Position numbers and translations under genes: made by a program. A stretch of DNA of 64,000 nt from an uncultured Bacteroidota bacterium (lineage in GTDB: Bacteria; Bacteroidota; Bacteroidia; Chitinophagales; Chitinophagaceae), in contig CAIVEW010000070.1 in NCBI GenBank assembly GCA_903905065.1, positions 1-64,000 of the forward strand. Reading direction: 5' to 3'. Position 1 is the stretch's first letter. The number at the start of each line of letters is the position of its first letter. Shown here one piece after another: positions 45,442 through 54,700 of the stretch. The notes beneath the pieces are model-generated. The model was not told where the DNA came from. It searched no databases and saw only the letters and a program-made list of their open reading frames with translations.

Positions 45442-48297
45442 TTACATTTTGTTTGATGCCTTTATTGAGTTCCATATTTTTTCCAACCCTTTATCTATGT
45501 CGTTGCCTAAATTGATACGGATCACCCTGCGGCCTTTATCATCCAGCGAACGAAAATCGCCGAGCGATTGCGCCTCATGCAACGTGCCAAAGCCAAACTG
45601 TTCGCCAGGTATGGGCAGGTCGCTATCCTCATTATGTACCAGTAAAAAATACAGGCCCGAATCAGGCCCGCCCTTATGCAACTGCCCCGTGGAATGCAGA
45701 TAACGAGGACCATTAAGAAGTGTTGTTGCTATTTTCAATTGATCTCTTACTTGCATTCTCCAACCCTGCATAATTTTTGCGCGTTCATCCGTCAGCATAA
45801 AATAAGGAAGGAAGGCCAGATAATCTCCCGGTTGTGCCAAAGCGGTAAAAGCACCTATAAATTCATCAGGCTGCTCCTGTTCTTTGTGTCCAGGCTCATT
45901 TATTGCCTTGCTGCCGTATATGGAAAGATCTTCGCTATTGAACATTGGTTCAGCTTTTTTAAAGCTTTTGTCCTTTTTCCAATCTGCGAGTATATTGTTT
46001 GTATTCTTTTTGCTCTCTTCCACATTCGGCTGATCGAAGGGGTTAATGCCCAATACCATTCCGGCTACTGCAACACCTATTTCCCAGCGGTAATATTCAC
46101 CACCTAAAGCTATCTTGTCCGGCACATTAATCCTTATTACAGGATGCCCAGCCGCCTCGAGCGCTTTTAGCTTCTCTTCGTCAGCAACGTTATCGTCTTC
46201 TGGCAGATACATATGAACAAACACACGATCATTTCCATAATAAGTGGGATCACCTACAATCTCTCCGTTAATGGGAATCAGTCCCTTACCTTCTTTACCG
46301 GTACTTTCTGCCAGCAATTGTTCTACCCAATACCCAAATGAGTTGATAGATGAAGACAATACGAAAGTAACTTTGTCGCGCCCATGCCGCTGACAAATGC
46401 CTAAGGTAAGACCAAGGCTTAAGCCGGGATTATTTGCAGATGGAATATTTGCATCGCAGGATGCTTTCATTTGCCTTGCACTGGTCATCATTGATTTAAT
46501 GTCAATACCCATCAGCGCCATCGGCAATAGTCCGAAATCAGATAGCACCGAATAGCGGCCACCAATGCCGGCAGGATTAAGGAATACCTCGCGGAATTTA
46601 TGATTACCTGCTATCTTTACCAAGGGGCTTCCGGCATCTGTTATTGCCACAAAGTTGTTGCCCGCATTGGGTGTGCCTTTCTTATGCAACAGCTCGTAAA
46701 AATACCTGAAGAAACTAAGCGTCTCCATGGTGCCACCTGATTTGGTAGCTACAATGAATATTGTCTTGTCCAGGTCAATTCGTTTTTCTATATCCAGGAT
46801 GGCAGCCGGATCTGTATTGTCTAAAACGAGTAATTCCAGGAAACCGTTTTTTGTACCAAAAGTTTCCCTCGCTACTTCAGAGCATAAACTGCTTCCGCCC
46901 ATGCCCAGCAATACGGCGTACTTATAACCCTCTTCTTTTACCTGTAGAGAAAATGAGGTGAGCTTTTCAGTAATCGCGGTGAAATCATCGGGCAATGTGA
47001 TCCAGCCCATATTTTCACTGATCATTTTTGCCTGCTCCGCATCCGTTTTCCATAAGTAGGAGTCTTTACCATACAGGCGGGCACCTACTTGCTTTTCATC
47101 TGCCGAGGTATAAACTGTTTCTATTTCTTTTTTTAGGGAACCATAGTTAATAACTTGTGACGCTATAGTGCCTTCCAGCATCTTTGCCCTCTTTTCAGCA
47201 AGAGCGGCCATAAGTTTGTCGTAGGGTTCTATGAATTTCTTAATTCCATCATGCTCTAACTCCCATGTTACAGCATCTATGTCAACGCCGATTTCGTTAA
47301 GATCAGCAAATACTTTTTTTGCTCCGTCAACGTTCTTTTCAATAGCATCTTTTTCTAATTTACCATGATCTGCCAATGCTTCAATAGTTTCGTCTGGCAG
47401 CGTGTTTACAGTATCATTACCAATAAGGGTTTCAACATAACGAACATCGCTGTTAAACGGGTCTTTATTGCTGGTACTTGCCCATAATGGCCGCTGTTTA
47501 TTTGCGCCCTTACTTTCCAGACTTTTCCATTCCTTACTATCAAATAGTTCTTTAAATCGCTGGTAGGCTATCTGTGCGCTGGCAATACCGGCCTTTCCAA
47601 ATAGTAGCTGCGGCATTAAGCCTTTGCCATCTTCTCCCGTAATGATATGCTGGCTTAGCAACTGGTCAACTGCCACATCTATCCGGCTTAAAAAGAAGCT
47701 GGCGACAGATACGATATGCTCAACTGGTTTTCCATCTGTAACTCTGTGATTAATGGCGCGTATGTATGCATTAGCCACTTCAACATATCGCCCTACAGAA
47801 AATAGAAGGGTAACGTTTATATTGATGCCTTCATAAAGCAATTGCTCTATTGCCGGTATACCTTCTTTAGTGCCAGGTATCTTGATTAAGCAGTTAACCC
47901 GGTTTACCAGTTTATATAATCTTCGTGCTTCATTTACAGATCCATTGGTGTTACGTGCGAAGTACGGAGATACTTCCAGGCTTACAAAACCATCAGTTCC
48001 GGCTGAGCTATCATATACAGGCTTTAGTATATCGCAGGCATCTTGCACATCTTTAATAGTAAGTGCATCATATATCTGCTCCGGTGTTAATCCCTTTGCA
48101 ACCAGTTCTTTTATCTGGTCATCATAATCAGTGCTGCCTGTGATAGATTTGTGGAAGATACTGGGGTTTGAGGTAATTCCCCTCAACCCTTGCTCTGATA
48201 CCCTTTTTTTTAATTCTCCGCTGATTATTTTTTTCCTTGCCAGGTTATCCAGCCAATAGCTCTGTCCGTAATTCAGCAAATCAACTAAAGTGCTCAT
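45442..48297 (-). CDS. Bifunctional transaldolase / glucose-6-phosphate isomerase
   Basis: 951-residue natural fusion. Residues ~1-375 are a transaldolase (GITSNPSIFHKSI near 40; Schiff-base Lys in CLIKIPGTKEG near 137; NVTLLFSVGRY). Residues ~390-951 are a phosphoglucose isomerase (VLLGMGGSS near 455; VATKSGGTMETLSFF near 515; NPFDQPNVEESK). Such fusions are known in several phyla. It links the non-oxidative pentose branch to fructose and glucose 6-phosphate, so carbon can cycle back to Zwf. It overlaps rpiB by four bases. Confidence 0.95.
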   Translation of the reverse strand: MSTLVDLLNYGQSYWLDNLARKKIISGELKKRVSEQGLRGITSNPSIFHKSITGSTDYDDQIKELVAKGLTPEQIYDALTIKDVQDACDILKPVYDSSAGTDGFVSLEVSPYFARNTNGSVNEARRLYKLVNRVNCLIKIPGTKEGIPAIEQLLYEGININVTLLFSVGRYVEVANAYIRAINHRVTDGKPVEHIVSVASFFLSRIDVAVDQLLSQHIITGEDGKGLMPQLLFGKAGIASAQIAYQRFKELFDSKEWKSLESKGANKQRPLWASTSNKDPFNSDVRYVETLIGNDTVNTLPDETIEALADHGKLEKDAIEKNVDGAKKVFADLNEIGVDIDAVTWELEHDGIKKFIEPYDKLMAALAEKRAKMLEGTIASQVINYGSLKKEIETVYTSADEKQVGARLYGKDSYLWKTDAEQAKMISENMGWITLPDDFTAITEKLTSFSLQVKEEGYKYAVLLGMGGSSLCSEVARETFGTKNGFLELLVLDNTDPAAILDIEKRIDLDKTIFIVATKSGGTMETLSFFRYFYELLHKKGTPNAGNNFVAITDAGSPLVKIAGNHKFREVFLNPAGIGGRYSVLSDFGLLPMALMGIDIKSMMTSARQMKASCDANIPSANNPGLSLGLTLGICQRHGRDKVTFVLSSSINSFGYWVEQLLAESTGKEGKGLIPINGEIVGDPTYYGNDRVFVHMYLPEDDNVADEEKLKALEAAGHPVIRINVPDKIALGGEYYRWEIGVAVAGMVLGINPFDQPNVEESKKNTNNILADWKKDKSFKKAEPMFNSEDLSIYGSKAINEPGHKEQEQPDEFIGAFTALAQPGDYLAFLPYFMLTDERAKIMQGWRMQVRDQLKIATTLLNGPRYLHSTGQLHKGGPDSGLYFLLVHNEDSDLPIPGEQFGFGTLHEAQSLGDFRSLDDKGRRVIRINLGNDIDKGLEKIWNSIKASNKM

Positions 48298-48758
48298 AGT
48301 ATATTCTCCTTCATGTTTTTATTTTCTATCGCCAATATTTTTCCTAATCTTCTCTTGTGGCGTGGGGCATTTGTGAACATAGCATTTAGAAATGTTAATG
48401 CTATTTCTTTGGCCAACTCTATACCTATCACCCGCTCACCCAGGCATAGAATATTAACATCGTCATGTTCTACTGACTGATGTGCGGAATAAGTGTCGTG
48501 ACAAACGCCGGCTCTTATTCCTTTAAATTTATTAGCAGCTATACTCACACCCACTGCACTGCCGCATATCAGGATGCCTCTGTCTCCTCGCTTATTTAAC
48601 AGAGCTACAGCCACCTCAGCCGCGCGGTCAGGATAATCATCAGCCTCATCATTATAAGTGCCCATGTCAAGCACATCATATCCCTTATCCTGCAATTCTT
48701 TTATAAGAATACCCTTATAGCTGAATCCGGCATGATCGGAGCCTATAATTACTTTCAT
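48294..48758 (-). CDS. rpiB: Ribose-5-phosphate isomerase B
   Basis: 154 residues. IGSDHAGFSYK near the start, DYPDRAAEVA (near 41), ICGSAVGVSIAANKFKGIRA with the active-site Cys (near 65) and CHDTYSAHQSVEHDDVN (near 85) are clear. The Cys loop has SAVG where TGIG is more usual. It interconverts ribose and ribulose 5-phosphate. Four-base overlaps on both sides (with the fusion and tkt) mark tight operon packing. Confidence 0.93.
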   Translation of the reverse strand: MKVIIGSDHAGFSYKGILIKELQDKGYDVLDMGTYNDEADDYPDRAAEVAVALLNKRGDRGILICGSAVGVSIAANKFKGIRAGVCHDTYSAHQSVEHDDVNILCLGERVIGIELAKEIALTFLNAMFTNAPRHKRRLGKILAIENKNMKENIL

Positions 48759-50770
48759 GATTTTCCGTTTATCATTTTGTTTACTTTATCTGCTATTTTT
48801 TCTACTGTGAAACCGAAATGCTTAAAAAGGTCTTTGTCGGGAGCGCTGGCACCAAATTGTGCCATACCCATTATCTCACCCTTTTCTCCCACCCATTCTT
48901 GCCAGCCTTCAGGCGCAGCAGCTTCCACTGCCAGTCTCAACTTAATTGCCGGAGGCAGCACCTCATCCCGATAGGCCTGTGATTGCTCCCGGAATAGTTC
49001 CCAGCTTGGCATACTCACTACGCGCGCATCTATACCGCTTGTTTGTAATTGTTTTTGCGCTTCAAGTATTAATTGCACTTCCGATCCTGTACTTATTAAT
49101 ATGGCGGCTGGTTCATTTCCCTGCTCGGCAGATAATATATAGGCTCCTTTCATAACACCATCAGCGCCGGCTACTTTATCACGGTCGAAAATGGGCAGCT
49201 TCTGCCGGGAGAGTACTAACATAGTAGGTCCCTCTTTTCTTTTTAATGCCATCGTCCATGCATAAACCGCTTCATTAGCATCTGCCGGGCGGATGACAAC
49301 TATATGCGGCATTGCACGGAAGGTAATAAGCTGCTCTATGGGTTGGTGGGTTGCCCCGTCCTCTCCCAGGCCTATAGAGTCATGTGTCATTACATAAATT
49401 ACCGGCAGCTTCATAAGGCACGCTAACCTGATGGCAGGTTTTGCGTAGTCAGTGAATACAAAGTAAGTAGACGCAAACGGCCGCACCCCACCATGCAGCG
49501 TCATGCCGGAGCTTGCCGCACACATGGCATGCTCCCTTATACCCCAGGCCATGTTCCTGTTTTCATATTTCCCTTTCCCAAAATAGCCGGAGGCTTTCAT
49601 CATTGTTGCTGTCGACTCACCCAGGTCAGCGCTTCCGCCTATTACCCATGGCAGCTTGGGGGCCAGAAGTGTAGTTATATCTGTAGTAACTGATCTTGTA
49701 GCTTTGGGGCCATCAGCAGGCTTGTAAGCTGGCAGTTCGGTATCCCAACCCACAGGTAGTGTTTGTTTTAGATATTGGTCAAATTGCTGTGCCAGTTCAG
49801 GATATTTATTGCTGTAAGCATCGAGCATATTATTCCACTCTTTCTCCTGTTCTGCACCCTGGCTTACTGCACGATTCATATACTCCTTCACATCGTCAGG
49901 CACCAGGAATTTTTCGTCGGGCCAGCCATAGAATTGTTTAGTTAGTGTCACTTCTTTTTCGCCTAACGGAGATCCATGAACGCCCGGCGTATCCTGTTTG
50001 TCAGGAGAACCATAACCGATATGTGTCCTGAGAATGATCATGGAGGGCTTATCTGTTACCTCTTTTGCTTTTTGAAATGCAGCAGATATTGTATCTATAT
50101 CATTGGCGGTGTCACCCAAGTCCTGAACATGCCAGTGATAGGCTTCGAAACGCATCGCAACATCATCAGAATAGGTAAGGTTGGTATCACCTTCAATAGT
50201 GATATGGTTATTATCGTAGAGATAGATAAGTTTCCCCAATCCAAGGTGACCGGCTATAGAAGCGGCCTCGTGTGACGCACCTTCCATCAGGTCGCCATCA
50301 CTACAAAAAACATAGGTGTAGTGATCGACGATGCTATTGCCTTCCTTATTAAAACATGCTGCAAGATGCGCCTCTGCAATGGCCATACCAACCGCGGTCA
50401 TGAATCCCTGCCCAAGTGGGCCGGTAGTTGTTTCAATTCCGGGAGTAAGTCCGTGCTCCGGGTGACCTGCCGTAATACTGCCCAACTGCCTGAAATTTTT
50501 AATGTCATCCAATGAAATGTCATACCCGGTAAGGTGGAGTACTGCATATTGGAGCATAGAAGCATGCCCATTAGAAAGAACAAAACGATCTCGGTTAAAC
50601 CAGTTGGGATTGCGGGGATTATAGCGCATCTGCTTCATCCACAAGGTAAAAGCAGCAGGGGCTAAGGCCATTGGGGCTCCGGGATGTCCTGATTTTGCTT
50701 TTTCTACGGCATCAATAGCCAGGCAGCGAATAGTATCAATGCATTTTTCTTCAATTGTCATTGCCTTCAT
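48755..50770 (-). CDS. tkt: Transketolase
   Basis: 671 residues. GHPEHGLTPGIETTTGPLGQG (split over residues ~97-117), the thiamine loop DGDLMEGASHEAASIAGHLG (near 157) and DNNHITIEG, plus the C-terminal GSADLGEST and THDSIGLGEDG motifs, are all present. It shuffles two-carbon units between sugar phosphates. It follows aldolase after 178 bases, the only sizeable gap in the first part of the run, and might have its own promoter. Confidence 0.95.
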   Translation of the reverse strand: MKAMTIEEKCIDTIRCLAIDAVEKAKSGHPGAPMALAPAAFTLWMKQMRYNPRNPNWFNRDRFVLSNGHASMLQYAVLHLTGYDISLDDIKNFRQLGSITAGHPEHGLTPGIETTTGPLGQGFMTAVGMAIAEAHLAACFNKEGNSIVDHYTYVFCSDGDLMEGASHEAASIAGHLGLGKLIYLYDNNHITIEGDTNLTYSDDVAMRFEAYHWHVQDLGDTANDIDTISAAFQKAKEVTDKPSMIILRTHIGYGSPDKQDTPGVHGSPLGEKEVTLTKQFYGWPDEKFLVPDDVKEYMNRAVSQGAEQEKEWNNMLDAYSNKYPELAQQFDQYLKQTLPVGWDTELPAYKPADGPKATRSVTTDITTLLAPKLPWVIGGSADLGESTATMMKASGYFGKGKYENRNMAWGIREHAMCAASSGMTLHGGVRPFASTYFVFTDYAKPAIRLACLMKLPVIYVMTHDSIGLGEDGATHQPIEQLITFRAMPHIVVIRPADANEAVYAWTMALKRKEGPTMLVLSRQKLPIFDRDKVAGADGVMKGAYILSAEQGNEPAAILISTGSEVQLILEAQKQLQTSGIDARVVSMPSWELFREQSQAYRDEVLPPAIKLRLAVEAAAPEGWQEWVGEKGEIMGMAQFGASAPDKDLFKHFGFTVEKIADKVNKMINGKS

Positions 50771-50948
50771 ACTTAGTCATTTTTGATGTACTTAAATCTC
50801 AAAAAAATAGAAGGCACAAATGCAAAAACAATGCGCACTGTATGATCTGTATCTTATTCCGAGATGGTAAGCAAACCCGTAAAAATTGTACCGTTGAACT
50901 GAAAATCTCCGTTAAGTTATATTTGCCTTACCTCGGTTGTGCGTTTAT

Positions 50949-52007
50949 TTACATGAAAATGCTTGCGTCCCGTTCCGGTCTTACCGCAAAATCATAATCG
51001 CCCCACCTGGCATCACTGTTACCTTTTGCTCTATAAAGTAATTCCTGCTGCGCGGGAATTATGTTCTCTTTCTTTCCCTTCCATATCTCAAGCACTGGTA
51101 ATTGAATAGCACGCGAAAATGAAAATGTCAGTGCCCAGGGCATTCTTGATTTGTACAGTCTGTTCATTTCATTTAAGTGATTGGTTGCCAGTTCACCGTC
51201 TTGCCCTCCGGATAAGAAGGCTACTCCCGGCACTGCGGCAGGTACACACCGCAACAGACAGTTTACAGTGGCTTCTGCAACTTCTGTAATGCTATTCTTT
51301 TCAATGTTGTCTTTTCCTGCTAATACCATATTAGGTTTGAGCAGGATGCCTGCAAGATCAATCCGTTGTTTATACAATTCACTAAAAAGGGTGTTTAATA
51401 CTTTTTCAGTTACCTCAAAACATTGCATAATGCTATGGTCGCCGTCCATAAGGACCTCAGGTTCTACTATAGGCATAATACCTGCTTCCTGACACAGGGC
51501 CGCATATTGTGCTAATATTTGCATATTAGTAGCTATACATGTCTCCGTAGGAATGCCTTTCCCAACAGCAATTACTGCCCGCCATTTGGCAAACCGAAGT
51601 CCCATGCCAGCGTATTCCGTAAGCCGCTCACGCAACCCATCCAGTCCCATAGTTATTTTCTCATGAGGAAATCCGGCCAGGTCGGTGGTTCCTATGTCAA
51701 CTTTTATTCCTGGGATGATACCGGATCGTATCGCCAGGGCAATGAGAGAACTTCCATCGCTTGCTTGTTGTCTTATTGTTTCGTCGTAGAGAATTGCCCC
51801 ACTTATATATTTTGAAAGGCCAGGGGTGGTGAGGATCAACTCCCTGTAATCGCGGCGTGCTTCAGCTGTTTCAGGAATTCCAAATTGTGCAAATCGTGTG
51901 TTACATGTCGGCGTGCTTTCGTCCATCGCCAACAATCCTTTATAGGACGCAACTAATTCTATCGCTGTATCTCTAACTACCTGCATTTTTTCACTTACAT
52001 ATTCCAT
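50949..52007 (-). CDS. Fructose-bisphosphate aldolase, class I
   Basis: 352 residues. GLLAMDESTPTCNTRFAQFG (near 24), YISGAILYDETIRQ (near 65), WRAVIAVGKG (near 142) and the Schiff-base Lys in GILLKPNMVLAG (near 222) show the animal-type class I enzyme. It splits or forms fructose 1,6-bisphosphate. It is the first gene of the 28-kb minus-strand run. No convincing -7 box was found in the AT-rich region upstream. Confidence 0.93.
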   Translation of the reverse strand: MEYVSEKMQVVRDTAIELVASYKGLLAMDESTPTCNTRFAQFGIPETAEARRDYRELILTTPGLSKYISGAILYDETIRQQASDGSSLIALAIRSGIIPGIKVDIGTTDLAGFPHEKITMGLDGLRERLTEYAGMGLRFAKWRAVIAVGKGIPTETCIATNMQILAQYAALCQEAGIMPIVEPEVLMDGDHSIMQCFEVTEKVLNTLFSELYKQRIDLAGILLKPNMVLAGKDNIEKNSITEVAEATVNCLLRCVPAAVPGVAFLSGGQDGELATNHLNEMNRLYKSRMPWALTFSFSRAIQLPVLEIWKGKKENIIPAQQELLYRAKGNSDARWGDYDFAVRPERDASIFM

Positions 52008-52805
52008 TTTAACTTAATTAAACTATTAAATTTTATTTCCAATGCGTATTTCAAGGCATTTCCAACTTCCGGGTCATTCGTATTACCATCTGAATATTGA
52101 AGTGTTTCGCTAATAGTATCGATTTCATTTATGACAGCTGGATTTCCCTTCACACGCAAGCTGGGAATATATTGAAGATTTTCTTTGATAATGACACTCG
52201 AAAATGAATCATAGCACTATTTATTATGGCATTGTCGGGCCTGAACGAATTCATTATTTGTGATTTCCTTGAAGCAAGCGGTGTCAGCAATATATCAAGG
52301 GGACTATCCTTCTTCGTTCCCCAAACGGGGATATTACAGGGCGTTACAATACCCAGAAAAGAAGCACCCCCTATGAACCACCGTACTAGATTCATCCCTC
52401 CAAAATAATTTGCATATAACAATATTTTTTGTGTAAGTGAGAACTACCTTCGTCTGTGCATTGTGATATAAGAAACCATAATAATCATGCCTCTGATTTT
52501 CAAAGACATTTAAATTGTAATTCGCAATATTTATATGTCTAATTGGCATGATTTTACATATTTAAATCAACGATAATTATCATATGTTTAGCCTGGACTC
52601 ATTAGGTCTTGAATATTTTTCCCACAATGGGAACATACTATCCTGTAGCATTTCCCAGTTTGTGCGCATATTAAAAAATGTATCAGCCTCAAATCAACTT
52701 TAAAAGAAGCAAGCCCAAAAACAAACGGTCGTTTGCAGAATAAAGACTGACTAGATGGAATCTTAATAAACATAGCGAACATGTCAAACCATTTCAAGTA
52801 TTGCA
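52008..52805. other. Gene-poor scar region
   Basis: About 800 bases upstream of the aldolase gene. The only interpretable piece is the SHOCT pseudogene at 52216-52422. The rest (52423-52805) is AT-rich with short chance frames; I see no gene, hairpin or promoter that I can defend. Confidence 0.5.
52216..52422 (-). pseudogene. Frameshifted SHOCT-type small membrane protein
   Basis: The minus frame starts MLYANYFGGMNLVRWF and continues with PVWGTKKDSPLDILLTPLAS. This follows the intact 14507 protein almost position by position (MFYENYYWGMN, PLDILQTRFAS). A one-base loss near 52270 then moves the rest into another frame, where EITNNEFVQARQCHNK and a stop follow, matching the GQINEEEY end. Several membrane residues are also changed. 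It is a decayed paralog. Confidence 0.75.
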
Positions 52806-52943
52806 TTAAAATAACTCTTTAATATCTACACCTAATCCTTCGCATACTTCCAACAAATAAACGTAAGAGGGATTAAAACCACCCTTCTCTAACCGTTGTA
52901 TAGACTGTCTATCTTTTTCTATTTTATCAGCTACTTCTTGCAG
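52806..52943 (-). pseudogene. Truncated XRE-family HTH regulator
   Basis: 45 codons up to the TAA at 52806: LQEVADKIEKDRQSIQRLEK, then PSYVYLLEVCEGLGVDIKEL. This is the recognition helix and C-terminal end of a small Cro/CI-type regulator. The first ~25 residues are missing; upstream only KSFS-like codons in a shifted frame can be guessed. The break is near 52943, exactly where an opposing ORF becomes plausible. Confidence 0.7.
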
Positions 52944-53306
52944 AAGCTAAAGGATTTGAAAATTAAGTTTGAATCTAACGATCATACACAGGTGCATGTA
53001 GGGCTGCAAATAACTTTGGAACATATAATCCATGTTGAAAACCTACTTAATCAGATTTTGGAAAAGTATAAAGAGGTTTTTCATGTGCTTCCACCGAATA
53101 TGAAAATCTACGCCCTTAACCAAAAGCTCAAAGAAGCCGAAACCCCATCTGCAAAGGACTTGGCGAAGGAAGTCTTGACCGAAGTCTTTAACCCAGATAA
53201 GGCAGGTAAACCCACTAAGTCGGAAAGAATAAAAGCGGATGCCGAGAAGCTTAGTAACCAGAGAGCATTAGCAATAATTAGAAAAAACAGGGCTAAAGAC
53301 AAGTGA
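52896..53306 (+). CDS. Hypothetical ORF, probably missing its N-terminus
   Basis: 136 codons from TTG 52896, but the first 16 are antisense to the XRE remnant, so the natural start is probably lost. From about 52944 the product is a soluble helical protein (HVGLQITLEHIIHVENLLNQ, then NPDKAGKPTKSERIKADAEK) with a basic end. I do not recognise it. It would be a beheaded gene once divergent from the XRE regulator. Confidence 0.45.
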   Translation: MYRLSIFFYFISYFLQKLKDLKIKFESNDHTQVHVGLQITLEHIIHVENLLNQILEKYKEVFHVLPPNMKIYALNQKLKEAETPSAKDLAKEVLTEVFNPDKAGKPTKSERIKADAEKLSNQRALAIIRKNRAKDK

Positions 53307-53343
53307 AAATTCCTTCTTCATCCAACATAACCGATATATTTGA

Positions 53344-54183
53344 TTAAATTATTTCAGCGGAACCAGATGCAACAATTAGCGTCCAATTAATGGGTATCTG
53401 TTTTGCTTTCCACGCTTGTTCTATATGCTCTGGTGTTGCTAATGAAGGATCAGCGATATAGACTACCGCAATAAAATTCTCAAATCGAAGATCATCAACG
53501 TAGTTCTGCGAATCAACCTTTATCTGATCCAAATATTCATCAACATTATCTTTTTTAGTCCTAATGTATTTATATTCGATAGCGGTCTTAATTTCAGGTA
53601 TTAATATGTCTGGGTTATATGTTTTAAACTGCTGAATAAATGAAGCTTTAGCTTTTGATCTGGCAGTCGGAAAATACAGTCCTAAAATCCATTTTATCTC
53701 GTTGTAAATATCAGCTTCATTGTCAATGGGTCTGTCTATTTTCTTAAGAATATAACATGTATTTCGGAGTATGCTTTTGAGCCTTTTTGTTTCGTCAACA
53801 TGATCTTCAATGATTCCGAAATCCTTATACGCTTCAAGAATCCTTTTAAATTCCGTAACAACTATTAATTCAGCTTCGCCTTCTGGGTGGTTCAATTCTG
53901 TCTTTAATAGATTTTCCCTTCTATTTATTTGCGATTCAAATTTTTCCTTGAAACTGTGTAACATCACATTCATTTGCTTGATTTCTAAATAAGCAGTTAT
54001 GAACGTGTATAAACGTATGATTTGTTCTTTTAACCAAGCTTCAGTCCATCCAGGAAATTCTTCTTTATAACCTGGTTCATAATTCTCTGTCATAACAAAT
54101 TGGAAGTGTTCCCGTTCGATAGCACTAATCAATTTTGTTATTTTTTCTTCCAAGTATTTTAATTCGTTGTCCGTCTTCGCCAT
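53344..54183 (-). CDS. PD-(D/E)XK nuclease-like protein (DpnII/MboI-type fold)
   Basis: 279 residues. The N-terminal half is helical (NELKYLEEKITKLISAIERE). The C-terminal half, from about 135, has RNTCYILKKI, a KASFIQQFKTYNPDILIPEI stretch and then AIEYKYIRTKK. PD followed by E-x-K (PDILIPEIKTAIEYK) is the PD-(D/E)XK active-site pattern, in a layout like the DpnII/MboI-type REase domain. No methyltransferase is nearby, so a solitary defence nuclease or an orphan of a lost system is likely. Its place beside a tRNA and truncated genes suggests it arrived on a mobile element. Confidence 0.65.
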   Translation of the reverse strand: MAKTDNELKYLEEKITKLISAIEREHFQFVMTENYEPGYKEEFPGWTEAWLKEQIIRLYTFITAYLEIKQMNVMLHSFKEKFESQINRRENLLKTELNHPEGEAELIVVTEFKRILEAYKDFGIIEDHVDETKRLKSILRNTCYILKKIDRPIDNEADIYNEIKWILGLYFPTARSKAKASFIQQFKTYNPDILIPEIKTAIEYKYIRTKKDNVDEYLDQIKVDSQNYVDDLRFENFIAVVYIADPSLATPEHIEQAWKAKQIPINWTLIVASGSAEII

Positions 54184-54297
54184 TAGTAGATTTTATAGAT
54201 GCCGTAAGTTTACTTATTATTACGAAATTTCAGTCCTCACTTTTCCCTATTCTGATAGCTTTTTACAACAGTAGAAGCAATAAACCTCCTAAATATT

Positions 54298-54382
54298 CAG
54301 TGCTAAATACTAATGAAACTCTTACCAGTTAATGGTTTTAGCTCAAAAACACAGTGCTAAAACAGTGCTAAATGTGCTTAAA
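54298..54382. repeat. Repeated CAGTGCTAAA 10-mers near tRNA-Ser
   Basis: CAGTGCTAAA occurs at 54298-54307, 54352-54361 and 54363-54372, with a weaker TGTGCTTAAA at 54373-54382. The cluster is about 90 bases from the 3' end of tRNA-Ser. Clustered short repeats beside a tRNA 3' end fit integrase arm sites of an attachment region. No integrase gene is present. Confidence 0.5.
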
Positions 54383-54431
54383 ATCACTATTTTAGTAAGG
54401 AATATTAAATTCGTATTGCCTTAATAATCAA

Positions 54432-54460
54432 TAAAAAAAGCCCCAAAATTGGAGCTTCTT
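54432..54460 (-). terminator. Terminator after tRNA-Ser
   Basis: On the minus strand AGCTCC, loop AATTTT, GGGGCT with one wobble pair, followed by seven T. It lies 8 bases after the tRNA end. Confidence 0.7.
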
Positions 54461-54467
54461 TTACCAG

Positions 54468-54552
54468 CGGAGAGAGAGGGATTCGAACCCCCGGACCTTT
54501 GACAGTCAACGGTTTTCAAGACCGCCGCGTTCGACCACTCTGCCATCTCTCC
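54468..54552 (-). tRNA. tRNA-Ser (UGA)
   Basis: 85 nt. Acceptor arms GGAGAGA and TCTCTCC with discriminator G, a long variable arm, the T-loop GGTTCGAATCC and the anticodon loop CTTGAAA with TGA. No CCA is encoded. The 3' end faces the nuclease-like gene and the repeat cluster, the usual side for element integration. Confidence 0.95.
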
Positions 54553-54700
54553 GCGGCAAAAGTAAAAAAGCGGCATCACATTCACAAAGTTTTTTTTGCC
54601 GGGGCTATATATTTTAAACCTGTAAGTTTTCATTCTTGTTTGGGGCGGTAATCAAGGTAGGTATATTAATACGGTGTAGCACTTTGTTAGTACCTTCACC

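Noticed and set aside
54421-54633. 70-codon minus-strand frame
   Set aside because: It reads through tRNA-Ser and its terminator.
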